A DNA stretch of 64,000 nucleotides from JAHQVI01 sp963749875 (lineage in GTDB: Bacteria; Pseudomonadota; Alphaproteobacteria; Rhizobiales; Rhodomicrobiaceae). The stretch's first letter is position 1, and every line of letters starts with the position of its first letter. The stretch covers positions 434,001 through 498,000 of the forward strand of contig CAVVOX010000003.1 in the NCBI GenBank assembly GCA_963749875.1, read 5' to 3'. Both the position numbers and the translations under genes were made by a program. Under the pieces are notes generated by a model. That model saw nothing but the letters and a program-made list of their open reading frames with translations, was not told where the DNA came from and ran no database searches. Shown here piece after piece: positions 8,277 through 16,257 of the stretch.

Positions 8277-10412
8277 ATGGGTCGTTCGGGAAAAAACGTG
8301 AAAATTCGGGACCCAAATTCTTTCGGTTTTCGTTTTGGCGAGTTGGTGCGCAGGCGTATCTATGCGCTGGGCCTACGCCACGAAGACGTTGCTAGGCTCG
8401 TCTATCAGAATGAGCTAAGAACATCATCGGTTTCAGATGTATTGGCAGGTCGCAGTAATCCCACTGCTGACACTGTGGCGCTCTATAGGGAAGCCTTGGG
8501 AATCGCTCAGGCGGAAATTGATGAGATCATTTCTCCAAATCCAGACAACGAGCGTTTGCTACGCGTCGAGGAGGTCCTGACCTCGTTGGCAAGTTCGCGT
8601 CAGGCCGATCAATCGACGATTGCCGCATTAGCCGAGACCATCGCCGTCCTTAATCAGCAACTCGAACAAAATGCGTTTACTCGTGATGAGCTCACAGCCT
8701 CGCTGGAAGAATTTGTGCAGCAGGTGAGTGGGTCGAGAATTGATCCCATACTTTGGCCCGCAACGCTGCGTGCCACGGCCGAGGAACTGCAAATGTTGCG
8801 CAGTTCACTGCAACAGCGCACAGATTTGCCTTCCGAGATCGATGCGTTACGAACTGATGCCAGTAATGCGATCAAACACGGGAATTTTGCAGAGGCTCGC
8901 AAGAATTTAGAGGCGGTCTCTAAGTGGACCGGTGCGCGTCTTCGCGAGCATCAAGACGAGTATCTCGATGCTGCGGCGAAGCATGCACGAGCACTTGGGG
9001 ATCTGGCTTCGGTCGCTTTCGCACAGTTCGACTTCCAGACTGCAAAGGAAATTCTTCAGGAAGTTATGCATATTGAGGGTCTTGGTCCCGAACGAACCCG
9101 CTACGAACGGTCGCTTCGTGTTGCGTTCAATGCCCTGATCGCGGCGGCCAAGGAGTATGAGCAGGGGCGGGCCGTTTTCGATGAGATGATCGAGGCCGGG
9201 GTCGAGCCCGATGTGGTGACCTACAACACCCTGATCGCGGCGGCCAAGGAGTATGAGCAGGGGCGGGCCGTTTTCGATGAGATGATCGAGGCCGGGGTCG
9301 AGCCCGATGTGGTGACCTACAGCACCCTGATCGCGGCGGCCAAGGAGTATGAGCAGGGGCGGGCCGTTTTCGATGAGATGATCGAGGCCGGGGTCGAGCC
9401 CAATGTCATGACCTACAACACCCTGATCGCGGCGGCCAAGGAGTATGAGCAGGGGCGGGCCGTTTTCGATGAGATGATCGAGGCCGGGGTCGAGCCCGAT
9501 GTGGTGACCTACAACACCCTGATCGCGGCGGCCAAGGAGTATGAGCAGGGGCGGGCCGTTTTCGATGAGATGATCGAGGCCGGGGTCGAGCCCGATGTGG
9601 TGACCTACAACACCCTGATCGCGGCGGCCAAGGAGTATGAGCAGGGGCGGGCCGTTTTCGATGAGATGATCGAGGCCGGGGTCGAGCCCAATGTCATGAC
9701 CTACAACACCCTGATCGCGGCGGCCAAGGAGTATGAGCAGGGGCGGGCCGTTTTCGATGAGATGATCGAGGCCGGGGTCGAGCCCGATGTGGTGACCTAC
9801 AACACCCTGATCGCGGCGGCCAAGGAGTATGAGCAGGGGCGGGCCGTTTTCGATGAGATGATCGAGGCCGGGGTCGAGCCCGATGAACTCACCCACTCGA
9901 CCTTGGTATCGCTAGTGCCGGAGTTTGAAAGCGGTTGCGATTTGGCTCGTGAGTTGTCTGAGCGCAGTCTATTTTGCGGGCTAGGCTTTTATTCCGCTTT
10001 ATTTGCACGGCCCGTATTGCATCTAACGAGTATGGAGCTGCTGGCCGCCTATCAATCGCTTCCATTTAGGTTTGAAAAATCTCTGCAGAACCCTATACGC
10101 CAGTACGTAAATTCCGGCCGCCTGGAGGACGCAATCCAAATATGCCTGTTTTCACCCCATCTCCAGTCGGCGCAGAAATTTTACAAGGATAGTTATGAAT
10201 TTTGTTTCTCTTATCTTGAAAACCTGGAACAGGACGGAGAGGACTCTGACAATTTTCACTATTGTTTTGGAATTGTCTCATTTTTAAACGATGATTTTTC
10301 ACGCGCAAACAAACATCTCCGAGTTGCACTTGAGCGCGCCTATGCTACCGCCCGCATCGATCACATTTCCTGCATGCTCAAAGCAATTCCGGAGATAGAA
10401 GCGGAAAATTAA
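8277..10412 (+). CDS. HTH-PPR fusion protein with eight near-identical PPR repeats
   Basis: 711 residues from an ATG with AGGAAAG eight bases upstream; a GTG at 8217 is possible but has poor spacing. Residues about 13-85 look like a Cro/C1 (XRE) helix-turn-helix (ELVRRRIYALGLRHEDVARL, then DVLAGRSNPTADTVALY). Residues about 85-279 are helical, coiled-coil and TPR-like. Residues 280-535 are eight tandem 32-residue units with the PPR signature (VVTYNTLI at the start, VFDEMIEAGVEPD at the end). A degenerate ninth unit and a TPR-like tail follow. Plant and organellar PPR proteins bind single-stranded RNA, one base per repeat; bacterial ones are rare. The last-unit logic and the variable residues suggest RNA binding. 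The partner of the HTH is unknown. Flanking parts of the gene are AT-richer than the repeats and than neighbouring housekeeping genes, suggesting foreign origin. Confidence 0.85.
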   Translation: MGRSGKNVKIRDPNSFGFRFGELVRRRIYALGLRHEDVARLVYQNELRTSSVSDVLAGRSNPTADTVALYREALGIAQAEIDEIISPNPDNERLLRVEEVLTSLASSRQADQSTIAALAETIAVLNQQLEQNAFTRDELTASLEEFVQQVSGSRIDPILWPATLRATAEELQMLRSSLQQRTDLPSEIDALRTDASNAIKHGNFAEARKNLEAVSKWTGARLREHQDEYLDAAAKHARALGDLASVAFAQFDFQTAKEILQEVMHIEGLGPERTRYERSLRVAFNALIAAAKEYEQGRAVFDEMIEAGVEPDVVTYNTLIAAAKEYEQGRAVFDEMIEAGVEPDVVTYSTLIAAAKEYEQGRAVFDEMIEAGVEPNVMTYNTLIAAAKEYEQGRAVFDEMIEAGVEPDVVTYNTLIAAAKEYEQGRAVFDEMIEAGVEPDVVTYNTLIAAAKEYEQGRAVFDEMIEAGVEPNVMTYNTLIAAAKEYEQGRAVFDEMIEAGVEPDVVTYNTLIAAAKEYEQGRAVFDEMIEAGVEPDELTHSTLVSLVPEFESGCDLARELSERSLFCGLGFYSALFARPVLHLTSMELLAAYQSLPFRFEKSLQNPIRQYVNSGRLEDAIQICLFSPHLQSAQKFYKDSYEFCFSYLENLEQDGEDSDNFHYCFGIVSFLNDDFSRANKHLRVALERAYATARIDHISCMLKAIPEIEAEN
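9114..9881 (+). repeat. tandem array of eight 96-bp units encoding PPR motifs
   Basis: Period is exactly 96 bp, eight units (768 bp), in frame. The last 75 bases of every unit appear identical in all eight copies, third codon positions included. Differences are confined to the first 21 bases. Units 2, 5, 6 and 8 begin GATGTGGTGACCTACAAC; unit 3 has AGC for AAC; units 4 and 7 begin AATGTCATG. Units 2-4 and 5-7 therefore form a three-unit, 288-bp higher-order repeat. Such an array should gain or lose units readily by recombination without breaking the frame. Confidence 0.97.
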
Positions 10413-10518
10413 CAATGCCGACCGTTTTTTATTCAACCTGCGCCGGAACACGTACCCGCGGCCCCGCGCATATCCGCAGAGCTTCAACGTCGTGTGCCTT
10501 TTACGCTGTGTGCCCGGA

Positions 10519-10746
10519 TCAAATCGTCTCCCCGCGATCGCGCCAAAATCTGACGCGCAGGCGCGGCGCCATGAGCCAGCCGATGATCGCCGCAACAAGA
10601 ATGCTCGCAACCCCTGCGGCTGGAAACCAATAAACGGCTTCGGCCTTCAGCTCGGGGATCGTCATGATGGCCGCCGCTGCGCTCCCGAACAGCACCACCG
10701 AAATGATCATCGCCAGCATGGCGGCGATATAAGCGCGTGTCTTCAT
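10519..10746 (-). CDS. small two-span membrane protein
   Basis: 75 residues with two clear hydrophobic helices (about 7-29, AAMLAMIISVVLFGSAAAAI, and 40-60, FPAAGVASILVAAIIGWLMA) and a basic C-terminal tail (RLRVRFWRDRGE). The sense of the tail suggests a cytoplasmic C-terminus. The ATG at 10746 has AGGAAAGGAGCG just upstream. It is divergent from nothing obvious and lies 75 bases downstream of the truncated HhH gene on the same strand. Function unknown. Confidence 0.7.
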   Translation of the reverse strand: MKTRAYIAAMLAMIISVVLFGSAAAAIMTIPELKAEAVYWFPAAGVASILVAAIIGWLMAPRLRVRFWRDRGETI

Positions 10747-10821
10747 GGCGAACGCTCCTTTCCTTGACGTAGGAACGCTCCGCAGCCGCGCCTGATCCGG
10801 CCGGCGCCGCTCGATGACGCA

Positions 10822-11343
10822 TCAAGCCGCCTGCTTCAGAACCTCATCCATCTCCTTGCCCAAATCCACGCGCACCAGCGCCGTGAGCAGCCTCGGCAGA
10901 TCCTCGCGGCTCACCAGCCGCGCCAGCGCCTTTGGATCGCCGCCGAGGCCCAGCTTTTCCGCCGCCGCGAGCGCCCTCTTGTCCGCAAACGGATAAAGCT
11001 CGTCCCACGCGACCTGCGCCTCGCGGAAAAAAATGTCCGCGCCGACCTCGCCGATGCCTTTGAACTTTTTCAGCAGGTCTCGCTCGCGCGCCGGGTCGCG
11101 CTCCGCGGCCTCGCGTAGCTTGCGCAGATCGCCGTCATAGCGGTCGAGCAGCAGAGTGGTCGTATCGGCAATATAGCGGGAGGTGCTCTCATCATAGCGG
11201 GCATAGCCGGAGCGGTTGAGCACCTTGGTGCGCTCCGCCCAGCTCACCGCGGCCATGGCCTTCGGCGTCCGCCAGCCCTCCTCGAACGTAAGCGGTGTTC
11301 TCAGGCCACGGCGCGTTCTGAGATCCTCGCAGCATAAGCCCAT
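10822..11343 (-). pseudogene. HhH endonuclease-like protein, 5' end replaced by IS66 remnant
   Basis: The body (EEGWRTPKAMAAVSWAERTK, then LLKKFKGIGEVGADIFFREA) matches a bacterial family of about 220-230 residues with a helix-hairpin-helix (GIGEVGADIF), often annotated as endonuclease. Here the family match begins only at position 11287 and lacks roughly 60 N-terminal residues. Upstream of that point the frame continues into the end of an IS66-type element (TIR GTAAGCGGTGTTC at 11288), which supplies the ATG at 11343. The gene was thus cut by an IS insertion; a shortened product from an internal ATG (11256) is possible but probably inactive. Confidence 0.75.
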
Positions 11344-11421
11344 GGCATCAGTTCATCGATTTTGCTCATGGGCCAGCTATTGACAAGGCGTGCGAGGACA
11401 TTGGCGAGATAAGCTTGGGGA
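11288..11421 (-). mobile_element. IS66-family remnant (transposase C-terminus and one terminal repeat)
   Basis: On the minus strand a frame ending at the TGA at 11301-11303 reads AYLANVLARLVNSWP, then KIDELMPWAYAA, which is the typical C-terminus of IS66 TnpC. It is followed by the inverted-repeat end GTAAGCGGTGTTCTC (plus strand from 11288). Only about 40 codons survive. At about 11421 the sequence changes to an unrelated IS remnant. The frame is too short to be listed as a gene. Confidence 0.75.
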
Positions 11422-11611
11422 TCATCAACTCAGGATCAATCGAGGGGCGTCCGGTTGAGCTATAATACGGCGCCAGGCTTTGATGCAGGCCGGCAAACAC
11501 CGGGACGATCACGGCGTTGATCCGGCGCAGCAGATGCTTCTCGGGGATCCGATCTTCAAGCCGGAACTCGTAGAACAATGCCCCTTGATCCGCCGTCTAT
11601 CGTCCCATCAT
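11422..11611 (-). mobile_element. IS1182-like transposase remnant (N-terminus)
   Basis: Reading from the ATG at 11611 gives MMGR, a TAG, then TADQGALFYEFRLEDRIPEK and GRPSIDPELMI, the hallmark N-terminus (DUF772) of IS1182/IS5-superfamily transposases. Family members have an amino-acid codon, often CAG, where the TAG stands, so it is a nonsense mutation. Homology stops at 'PELMI' where the IS66 fragment begins. Dead element. Confidence 0.75.
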
Positions 11612-11644
11612 CGCTGCCTCCCGCTGTAACCTCAGCAACAGGAA

Positions 11645-11966
11645 TCAGTGTTCGAACCGGCTATCAAGCGAGTTTTTCAACGGTATCACCCGATACCGGA
11701 AACGTTTAAAGACGGTGTTCCAATGGCCGAAATGCGCAGGCAGATCACGCCAGGGGCTCCCGGTCCGCGCAATCCAGAGAACGGCTTCGATGAACAGACG
11801 GCCGTCGCCGCCTGTTCGACCGGGGTCGCTCTTCTTCCCCAAACAATGCGGTTCGATCCTCGCCCATTGGGCGTCCGTCAGGCGGAAACGATCCATGCTA
11901 AGCTCCCTTTTCGGAGCATGAATCACTGTTCGCCCAATCTGTAAATCCTAAATCTCAACAGGCCCT
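11645..11966 (-). mobile_element. IS5-family (IS427-like) remnant with transposase N-terminus
   Basis: From the ATG at 11896 the product reads MDRFRLTDAQWARIEPHCLG, then LFIEAVLWIARTGSPWRDLP and FGHWNTVFKRFR, the standard N-terminus of IS427-group transposases. After about 70 residues similarity stops and the frame closes at 11645, so most of the catalytic domain is gone. The plus-strand end at about 11950-11966 (AATCTCAACAGGCCCT) looks like the terminal repeat. uxaA begins 18 bases beyond it, so the element end may have changed that gene's upstream region. Confidence 0.8.
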
Positions 11967-11984
11967 AGTCAGGAACGATACGCG

Positions 11985-13517
11985 ATGGACACGAACGCAA
12001 ACGCGCCCCGAACTCTCAGCCTGCACAAGGACGACAATGTGCGGGTTACCGTGGACGCAATCCAAGCGGGCGATCGTCTGCCCGGCGGGATTATTGCCGC
12101 CATGCGGGTGCCGCGCGGCCATAAGATTGCGTCCCGCGCCATCGGCGCCGGCGAGCCGATCATCAAATTCGGACAGATTATCGGCTTTGCCTCCGACGCC
12201 ATCGCGCCGGGAAGCTGGGTGCACGAGCATAATGTCGTGATGAGTGATTTCGCCCGCGACTATGCGTTCGGCGCCGATGCGGAGCGGGTCCGCGCCGAGC
12301 CGGCTGGCGATCGTCTGACATTCGAAGGCTACAGGCGCGTGAGTGGCAAGGCCGGCACGCGCAATTATATCGGCATCCTCACCAGCGTGAATTGCTCGGC
12401 GAGCGTGGCGATGTTCATGGCGGAGGCGGTGCGCCGCTCCGGCATTCTGAAGGACTATCCCAACATCGACGGCGTCATCCCGCTCGTTCATGGAGGCGGC
12501 TGCGCGCTCGATGTGAAGGGTGAGGGTTATCATGCATTGAAGCGCACCCAGTGGGGCTATGCGGCCAATCCGAATATGGCGGCGGTGGTCATGGTCGGGC
12601 TGGGCTGCGAAGGCTTTCAGATCGCGCGCTGGAAGGAGCTTTATGGCATTGAGGAGAGCGACGCCTTCCGCTCCATGACCATTCAGGAAGTCGGCGGAAC
12701 GAGGAAGACCGTCGATCGCGGTGTCGGCACGATTCGGGAGATGCTGCCGAAAGCCAATGGCGTCGCGCGTGAGACCATGCCGGTTTCGGCACTGACCCTC
12801 GCGCTGCAATGCGGCGGCTCGGACGGCTATTCGGGCATTACCGCCAATCCGGCGCTCGGCGCGGCGGCCGACCTGCTCGTCGCCCATGGCGGGACGGCAA
12901 TCCTCTCGGAGACGCCGGAGATTTACGGCGCCGAGCATTTGCTGACCCGCCGCGCCGTCAGCCGCGAAGTCGGCGAGAAGCTCGTCGAGCGCATCAAATG
13001 GTGGGAGGACTACACCGCCCGCAACAGGATGGAGATGAACAACAATCCCTCGCCGGGCAATAAGCTGGGCGGGCTGACGACCATATTGGAGAAGTCGCTC
13101 GGGGCGGCGGCGAAGGGCGGAACGACGCCGCTGACGGCGGTCTATGAATATGCCGAGCCCGTGGAGGAGAAGGGTTTCGTGTTCATGGACACGCCCGGCT
13201 ATGATCCGGTCTCGGTGACGGGGCAAGTCGCGGGCGGGGCCAATCTCATCGCCTTCACGACCGGCCGCGGCTCCGCCTATGGCTGCAAGCCTGTGCCATC
13301 GCTCAAGCTCGCCACCAATACGCCGACCTATGAGAAAATGATCGACGACATGGACATCAATTGCGGCGATGTGCTGGACGGCGTCTCGATCGAGGCCAAG
13401 GGCCGCGAGATTTTCGACCGCCTTTTACAGGTGGCGTCGGGCGCGCGGACCAAGTCCGAAGAGCTCGGCTATGGCGACGCCGAATTCGTTCCCTGGATCA
13501 TCGGCGCGACGATGTAA
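11985..13517 (+). CDS. uxaA: UxaA-family altronate/galactarate-type dehydratase
   Basis: 510 residues. An N-terminal SAF domain (about 14-90, with GGIIAAMRVPRGHKIASRAI) is followed by the large dehydratase domain: GYRRVSGKAGTRNYIGIL near residue 110, CGGSDGYSG near 270, and the closing EFVPWIIGATM. The family removes water from sugar acids such as D-altronate or D-galactarate and is iron dependent. Single-polypeptide architecture suggests altronate-type, but exact substrate cannot be read. A FAH-family gene with a related theme lies 1.4 kb away on the other strand; the methyltransferase between them breaks any operon. Confidence 0.85.
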   Translation: MDTNANAPRTLSLHKDDNVRVTVDAIQAGDRLPGGIIAAMRVPRGHKIASRAIGAGEPIIKFGQIIGFASDAIAPGSWVHEHNVVMSDFARDYAFGADAERVRAEPAGDRLTFEGYRRVSGKAGTRNYIGILTSVNCSASVAMFMAEAVRRSGILKDYPNIDGVIPLVHGGGCALDVKGEGYHALKRTQWGYAANPNMAAVVMVGLGCEGFQIARWKELYGIEESDAFRSMTIQEVGGTRKTVDRGVGTIREMLPKANGVARETMPVSALTLALQCGGSDGYSGITANPALGAAADLLVAHGGTAILSETPEIYGAEHLLTRRAVSREVGEKLVERIKWWEDYTARNRMEMNNNPSPGNKLGGLTTILEKSLGAAAKGGTTPLTAVYEYAEPVEEKGFVFMDTPGYDPVSVTGQVAGGANLIAFTTGRGSAYGCKPVPSLKLATNTPTYEKMIDDMDINCGDVLDGVSIEAKGREIFDRLLQVASGARTKSEELGYGDAEFVPWIIGATM

Positions 13518-13654
13518 AGGGCAGTTGCCATTTCCAAGAGAGCCGACACGTTTCGGAATATCCACAGCCGTAAGCGGACTCGCGAAAAGTTCCGAGCAAT
13601 TCGATCGCGGCTTGAACTGCGTGTTGTTCACTTGAATGTCGATTTGCCGACTTG

Positions 13655-14599
13655 TTACAGCACGGTTGCCCAATGGGCAGGGATGACCTTGCTGACCCGC
13701 CGCATCAATTCGCTATCAGGGGCCGATTTCGGGAGCGCCAGCCCGATATAGCCGTGATCCAGACCGATCCCGGCGATCAGCCACAATTTCCAATCGATCT
13801 GATCGAACGCTGATTTGATGTAATCTTCGCTCCAACCGGTCTCGAACCATCCGTATTTTCTCATGCAGTATACGGAAAGGGGGTCTAACCTCATCCCCCA
13901 ATCCTTCCACCAGGCACTCGTAATCGGTTCGCCAGCAAAGACGATGCAGCCGTCATCTTTCACGAAAGAGGAGAGGTGTCTTAATGTGCGGACCACAGAT
14001 GTGGAATGATGAAGACATTCATAGAAGAATATCATGTCGTACTGAAGCTCAGATCTGAATGTATCGAATTCAGAAACCTCAGCTCTGACCGACATACTTC
14101 TGACTTTGCAACGTTGGTCGACCAATTCAACGAATTTAGGATTGATATCAATAGCATGGACATTTGCGCCGGCATATGCGATCACTTCGGTGCTGGAACC
14201 CCAGCCGCACCCAACGTCCAATACCCATGCGCCTTCTTTTAAGTCGGCGAGCATAAGGGCGTTGAGTATAGTGCGCGCATGCTTTTCAACGAAGCTTATA
14301 TCGGTTGATCCATAAGGATTGCAAAGATTTATATTGTCCGGTACGTCAGCTTGCTCATTTTCTATTTGATTTAACGTTCTTGCCGAAATTTCTTCGTATA
14401 ATTTGATCTGTTGATTGCGATATTCGCCGGAATTCGCATCGGTTCTGCAATCAATTTTTGTATCGAATCTTAGCTCGAACCCGGTAATCAAATCCGCTGC
14501 GTTCTGATGCTGAACTCCACCGTGTTTGTCACACTTGCTTACAAAAGCATCAAGCTCCGACGTGTGCCAGGCGTTTTTTGGTCTTAGGAAGTTCAACAT
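13655..14599 (-). CDS. class I SAM-dependent methyltransferase
   Basis: 314 residues. Motif I, VLDVGCGWGSSTEVIAYAGA, is at about 126-145, followed by HAIDINPKFVELV (motif II, acidic residue binding the ribose). IFFYECLHHS corresponds to the motif IV/post region. The N-terminal 100 residues match nothing I recognise. The substrate is unknown; a sugar or small-molecule methylase linked to surface polysaccharides is one option. The gene is markedly AT-richer than its neighbours and solitary, consistent with horizontal gain. Confidence 0.8.
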   Translation of the reverse strand: MLNFLRPKNAWHTSELDAFVSKCDKHGGVQHQNAADLITGFELRFDTKIDCRTDANSGEYRNQQIKLYEEISARTLNQIENEQADVPDNINLCNPYGSTDISFVEKHARTILNALMLADLKEGAWVLDVGCGWGSSTEVIAYAGANVHAIDINPKFVELVDQRCKVRSMSVRAEVSEFDTFRSELQYDMIFFYECLHHSTSVVRTLRHLSSFVKDDGCIVFAGEPITSAWWKDWGMRLDPLSVYCMRKYGWFETGWSEDYIKSAFDQIDWKLWLIAGIGLDHGYIGLALPKSAPDSELMRRVSKVIPAHWATVL

Positions 14600-14936
14600 T
14601 TCATTTCTTCTGCAAGGTCAAGATATCCCGGGAGGCGATCGAAACCAGCTTTCCCTCCGAATGACGCAATAAGAGGAACGCACGCACGCTGGACCACCTT
14701 GTGTAAGGCGCACGGCAATTTCGCACAACCAGAAGTAGAATTTCTATACACAGGAATTGGACTTTCCCGTGCTATCCGTGAAAGGCGCTTCCATGTCGCG
14801 GAGCATATATGAAGAAGCCCGGAAAGTAGGGCTTAGACACATCCTGCGATCGAAACGCCGGCCAAGGTGTCGGCCTTGAGACTTGCGAATGCGCGAATGC
14901 GTGCGAATGGCTGCTTTCCTGCCGCGCAGGACGGCC
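14600..14936. other. intergenic, nothing recognised
   Basis: 337 bases between the methyltransferase start and the FAH-family stop. A short imperfect GCGAATGC repeat lies near 14885-14910 and a GCCGGCC-based inverted pair near 14860-14875. No gene or RNA is supported. Confidence 0.4.
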
Positions 14937-16085
14937 TTACAGCAGGTTCCGCGCTGCAAGATTGCGCATCAGATCGGCCATTCCGAACGTCCAGGGCGGA
15001 CAGTTCGTCGAAAGATCGACGCCGTTCGTCAAAGTCCCCAACTCCGCGCTTGTGATCGTGACCACGTCTCCGATTTCATGGGTGAAGCCTTCGCCCGCCG
15101 CGCGGCGGTCCTTGACCGGTGTGAAGCTGGTGCCCAGGAACAGCATGAAGCCGTCGGGATATTGATGGTGCCGGCCGATGGTCTGCGCGACGAGCAATTC
15201 TGGGTCCCGGCTCAGCTCCCGCATGGCGGTCCGATCGGAGAGCTGAAACCCGTCCTTGCCCTCGACGGTGATTTCGAACTCCGCTGCGCGAACGCTGTCG
15301 AGCGTGAACCGGCCGTCAAACAGGCGGATGAACGGCCCGATGGCGCATGAGGCGTTGTTGTCCTTCGCCTTGCCGAGAAGCAGGGCCGAGCGCCCCTCGA
15401 CATCTCTCAGATTGACGTCATTGCCGAGCGTGGCGCCGCAGATCCGGCCGCCGCTACTGACGGCAAGCACGATTTCCGGCTCGGGGTTATTCCAGTTCGA
15501 TATGGGATGCAGGCCGACCTTGGCGCCCCAGCCGACCGACGACATGGGTTGCGACTTGGTGAAGACCTCCGCATCCGGTCCGATCCCGACCTCGAGATAT
15601 TGCGACCATATCCCCAACTCGATCAGCGCGGCCTTGGCCTGGGCCGATTGGGGCGAGCCGGGTTCGATACTGGACAGGCTCTCGCCGACCAGCGCCTTGA
15701 CCTTGGCGCGGATGCTCTCCGCTTGCGCCGGATCGCCGCCCGCGCGCTCCTCGATGACGCGCTCGATCAGCGAGCGGGCAAAGGTCACGCCGCTGGCCTT
15801 GAGCGCCTGAAGATCGCAGGGCGCCAGCAGGGTCGGCCCGTCGCGCCCGCTCACGGTCGCCTCGGCCATCGCCGAAAGGTCGCACAGCGCCTCGCCCCCG
15901 ACCGAACCCACATAGGCGGCCGGGTCATTCATCTCGAGAACATCGCGGACGGTCGGCGCCTGCTTCGAAGTGATATCGATGACGGCGCCGTCGTGGACGG
16001 TTATGACCGCAGGGCCAATGGAGGGACGCAAGGCGCGCCCGAGAAGGACGGCGGTCTCGTCGAGCGGGAGCATATTGGCGTTCAC
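14937..16085 (-). CDS. fumarylacetoacetate hydrolase family protein
   Basis: About 382 residues. The frame opens at a TTG (16103), but a GTG at 16085 has AAGAGAG eight bases upstream and is preferred. The C-terminal half is a FAH fold with the metal-site signature NWNNPEPEIVL (about 225-236), LGNDVNLRD and CAIGPFIRL. Family members hydrolyse or dehydrate oxo-acids; those of this length and with this N-terminal extension resemble sugar-acid (2-keto-3-deoxy-aldonate) dehydratase-like proteins, which would fit the nearby UxaA. That link is inference. It sits 172 bases downstream of hyfI on the same strand, probably in a separate unit. Confidence 0.8.
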   Translation of the reverse strand: MNANMLPLDETAVLLGRALRPSIGPAVITVHDGAVIDITSKQAPTVRDVLEMNDPAAYVGSVGGEALCDLSAMAEATVSGRDGPTLLAPCDLQALKASGVTFARSLIERVIEERAGGDPAQAESIRAKVKALVGESLSSIEPGSPQSAQAKAALIELGIWSQYLEVGIGPDAEVFTKSQPMSSVGWGAKVGLHPISNWNNPEPEIVLAVSSGGRICGATLGNDVNLRDVEGRSALLLGKAKDNNASCAIGPFIRLFDGRFTLDSVRAAEFEITVEGKDGFQLSDRTAMRELSRDPELLVAQTIGRHHQYPDGFMLFLGTSFTPVKDRRAAGEGFTHEIGDVVTITSAELGTLTNGVDLSTNCPPWTFGMADLMRNLAARNLL

Positions 16086-16257
16086 GATTTCATCTCTCTT
16101 CAATGGACGGCTTCAAGCGCGGTGACGACGCCCGGCAATCCGGCCAGGCGCTCCAGCCGGCCGATGCGGGGAATAACCAGGATTGCCCTTTTTGCCGGTG
16201 TCGTCCAGTGGGGCAACGACGATGGGCCCGGCCCCGGTCATCGCTGCGTCATCCAAG

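Noticed and set aside
9114..9881. CRISPR array interpretation of the regular repeats
   Set aside because: Units are contiguous 96-bp coding repeats without spacers.
8907..9896. 329-codon repetitive frame on the minus strand across the PPR repeats
   Set aside because: Antisense image of the 96-bp repeats; the plus frame has a ribosome site and a recognisable motif.
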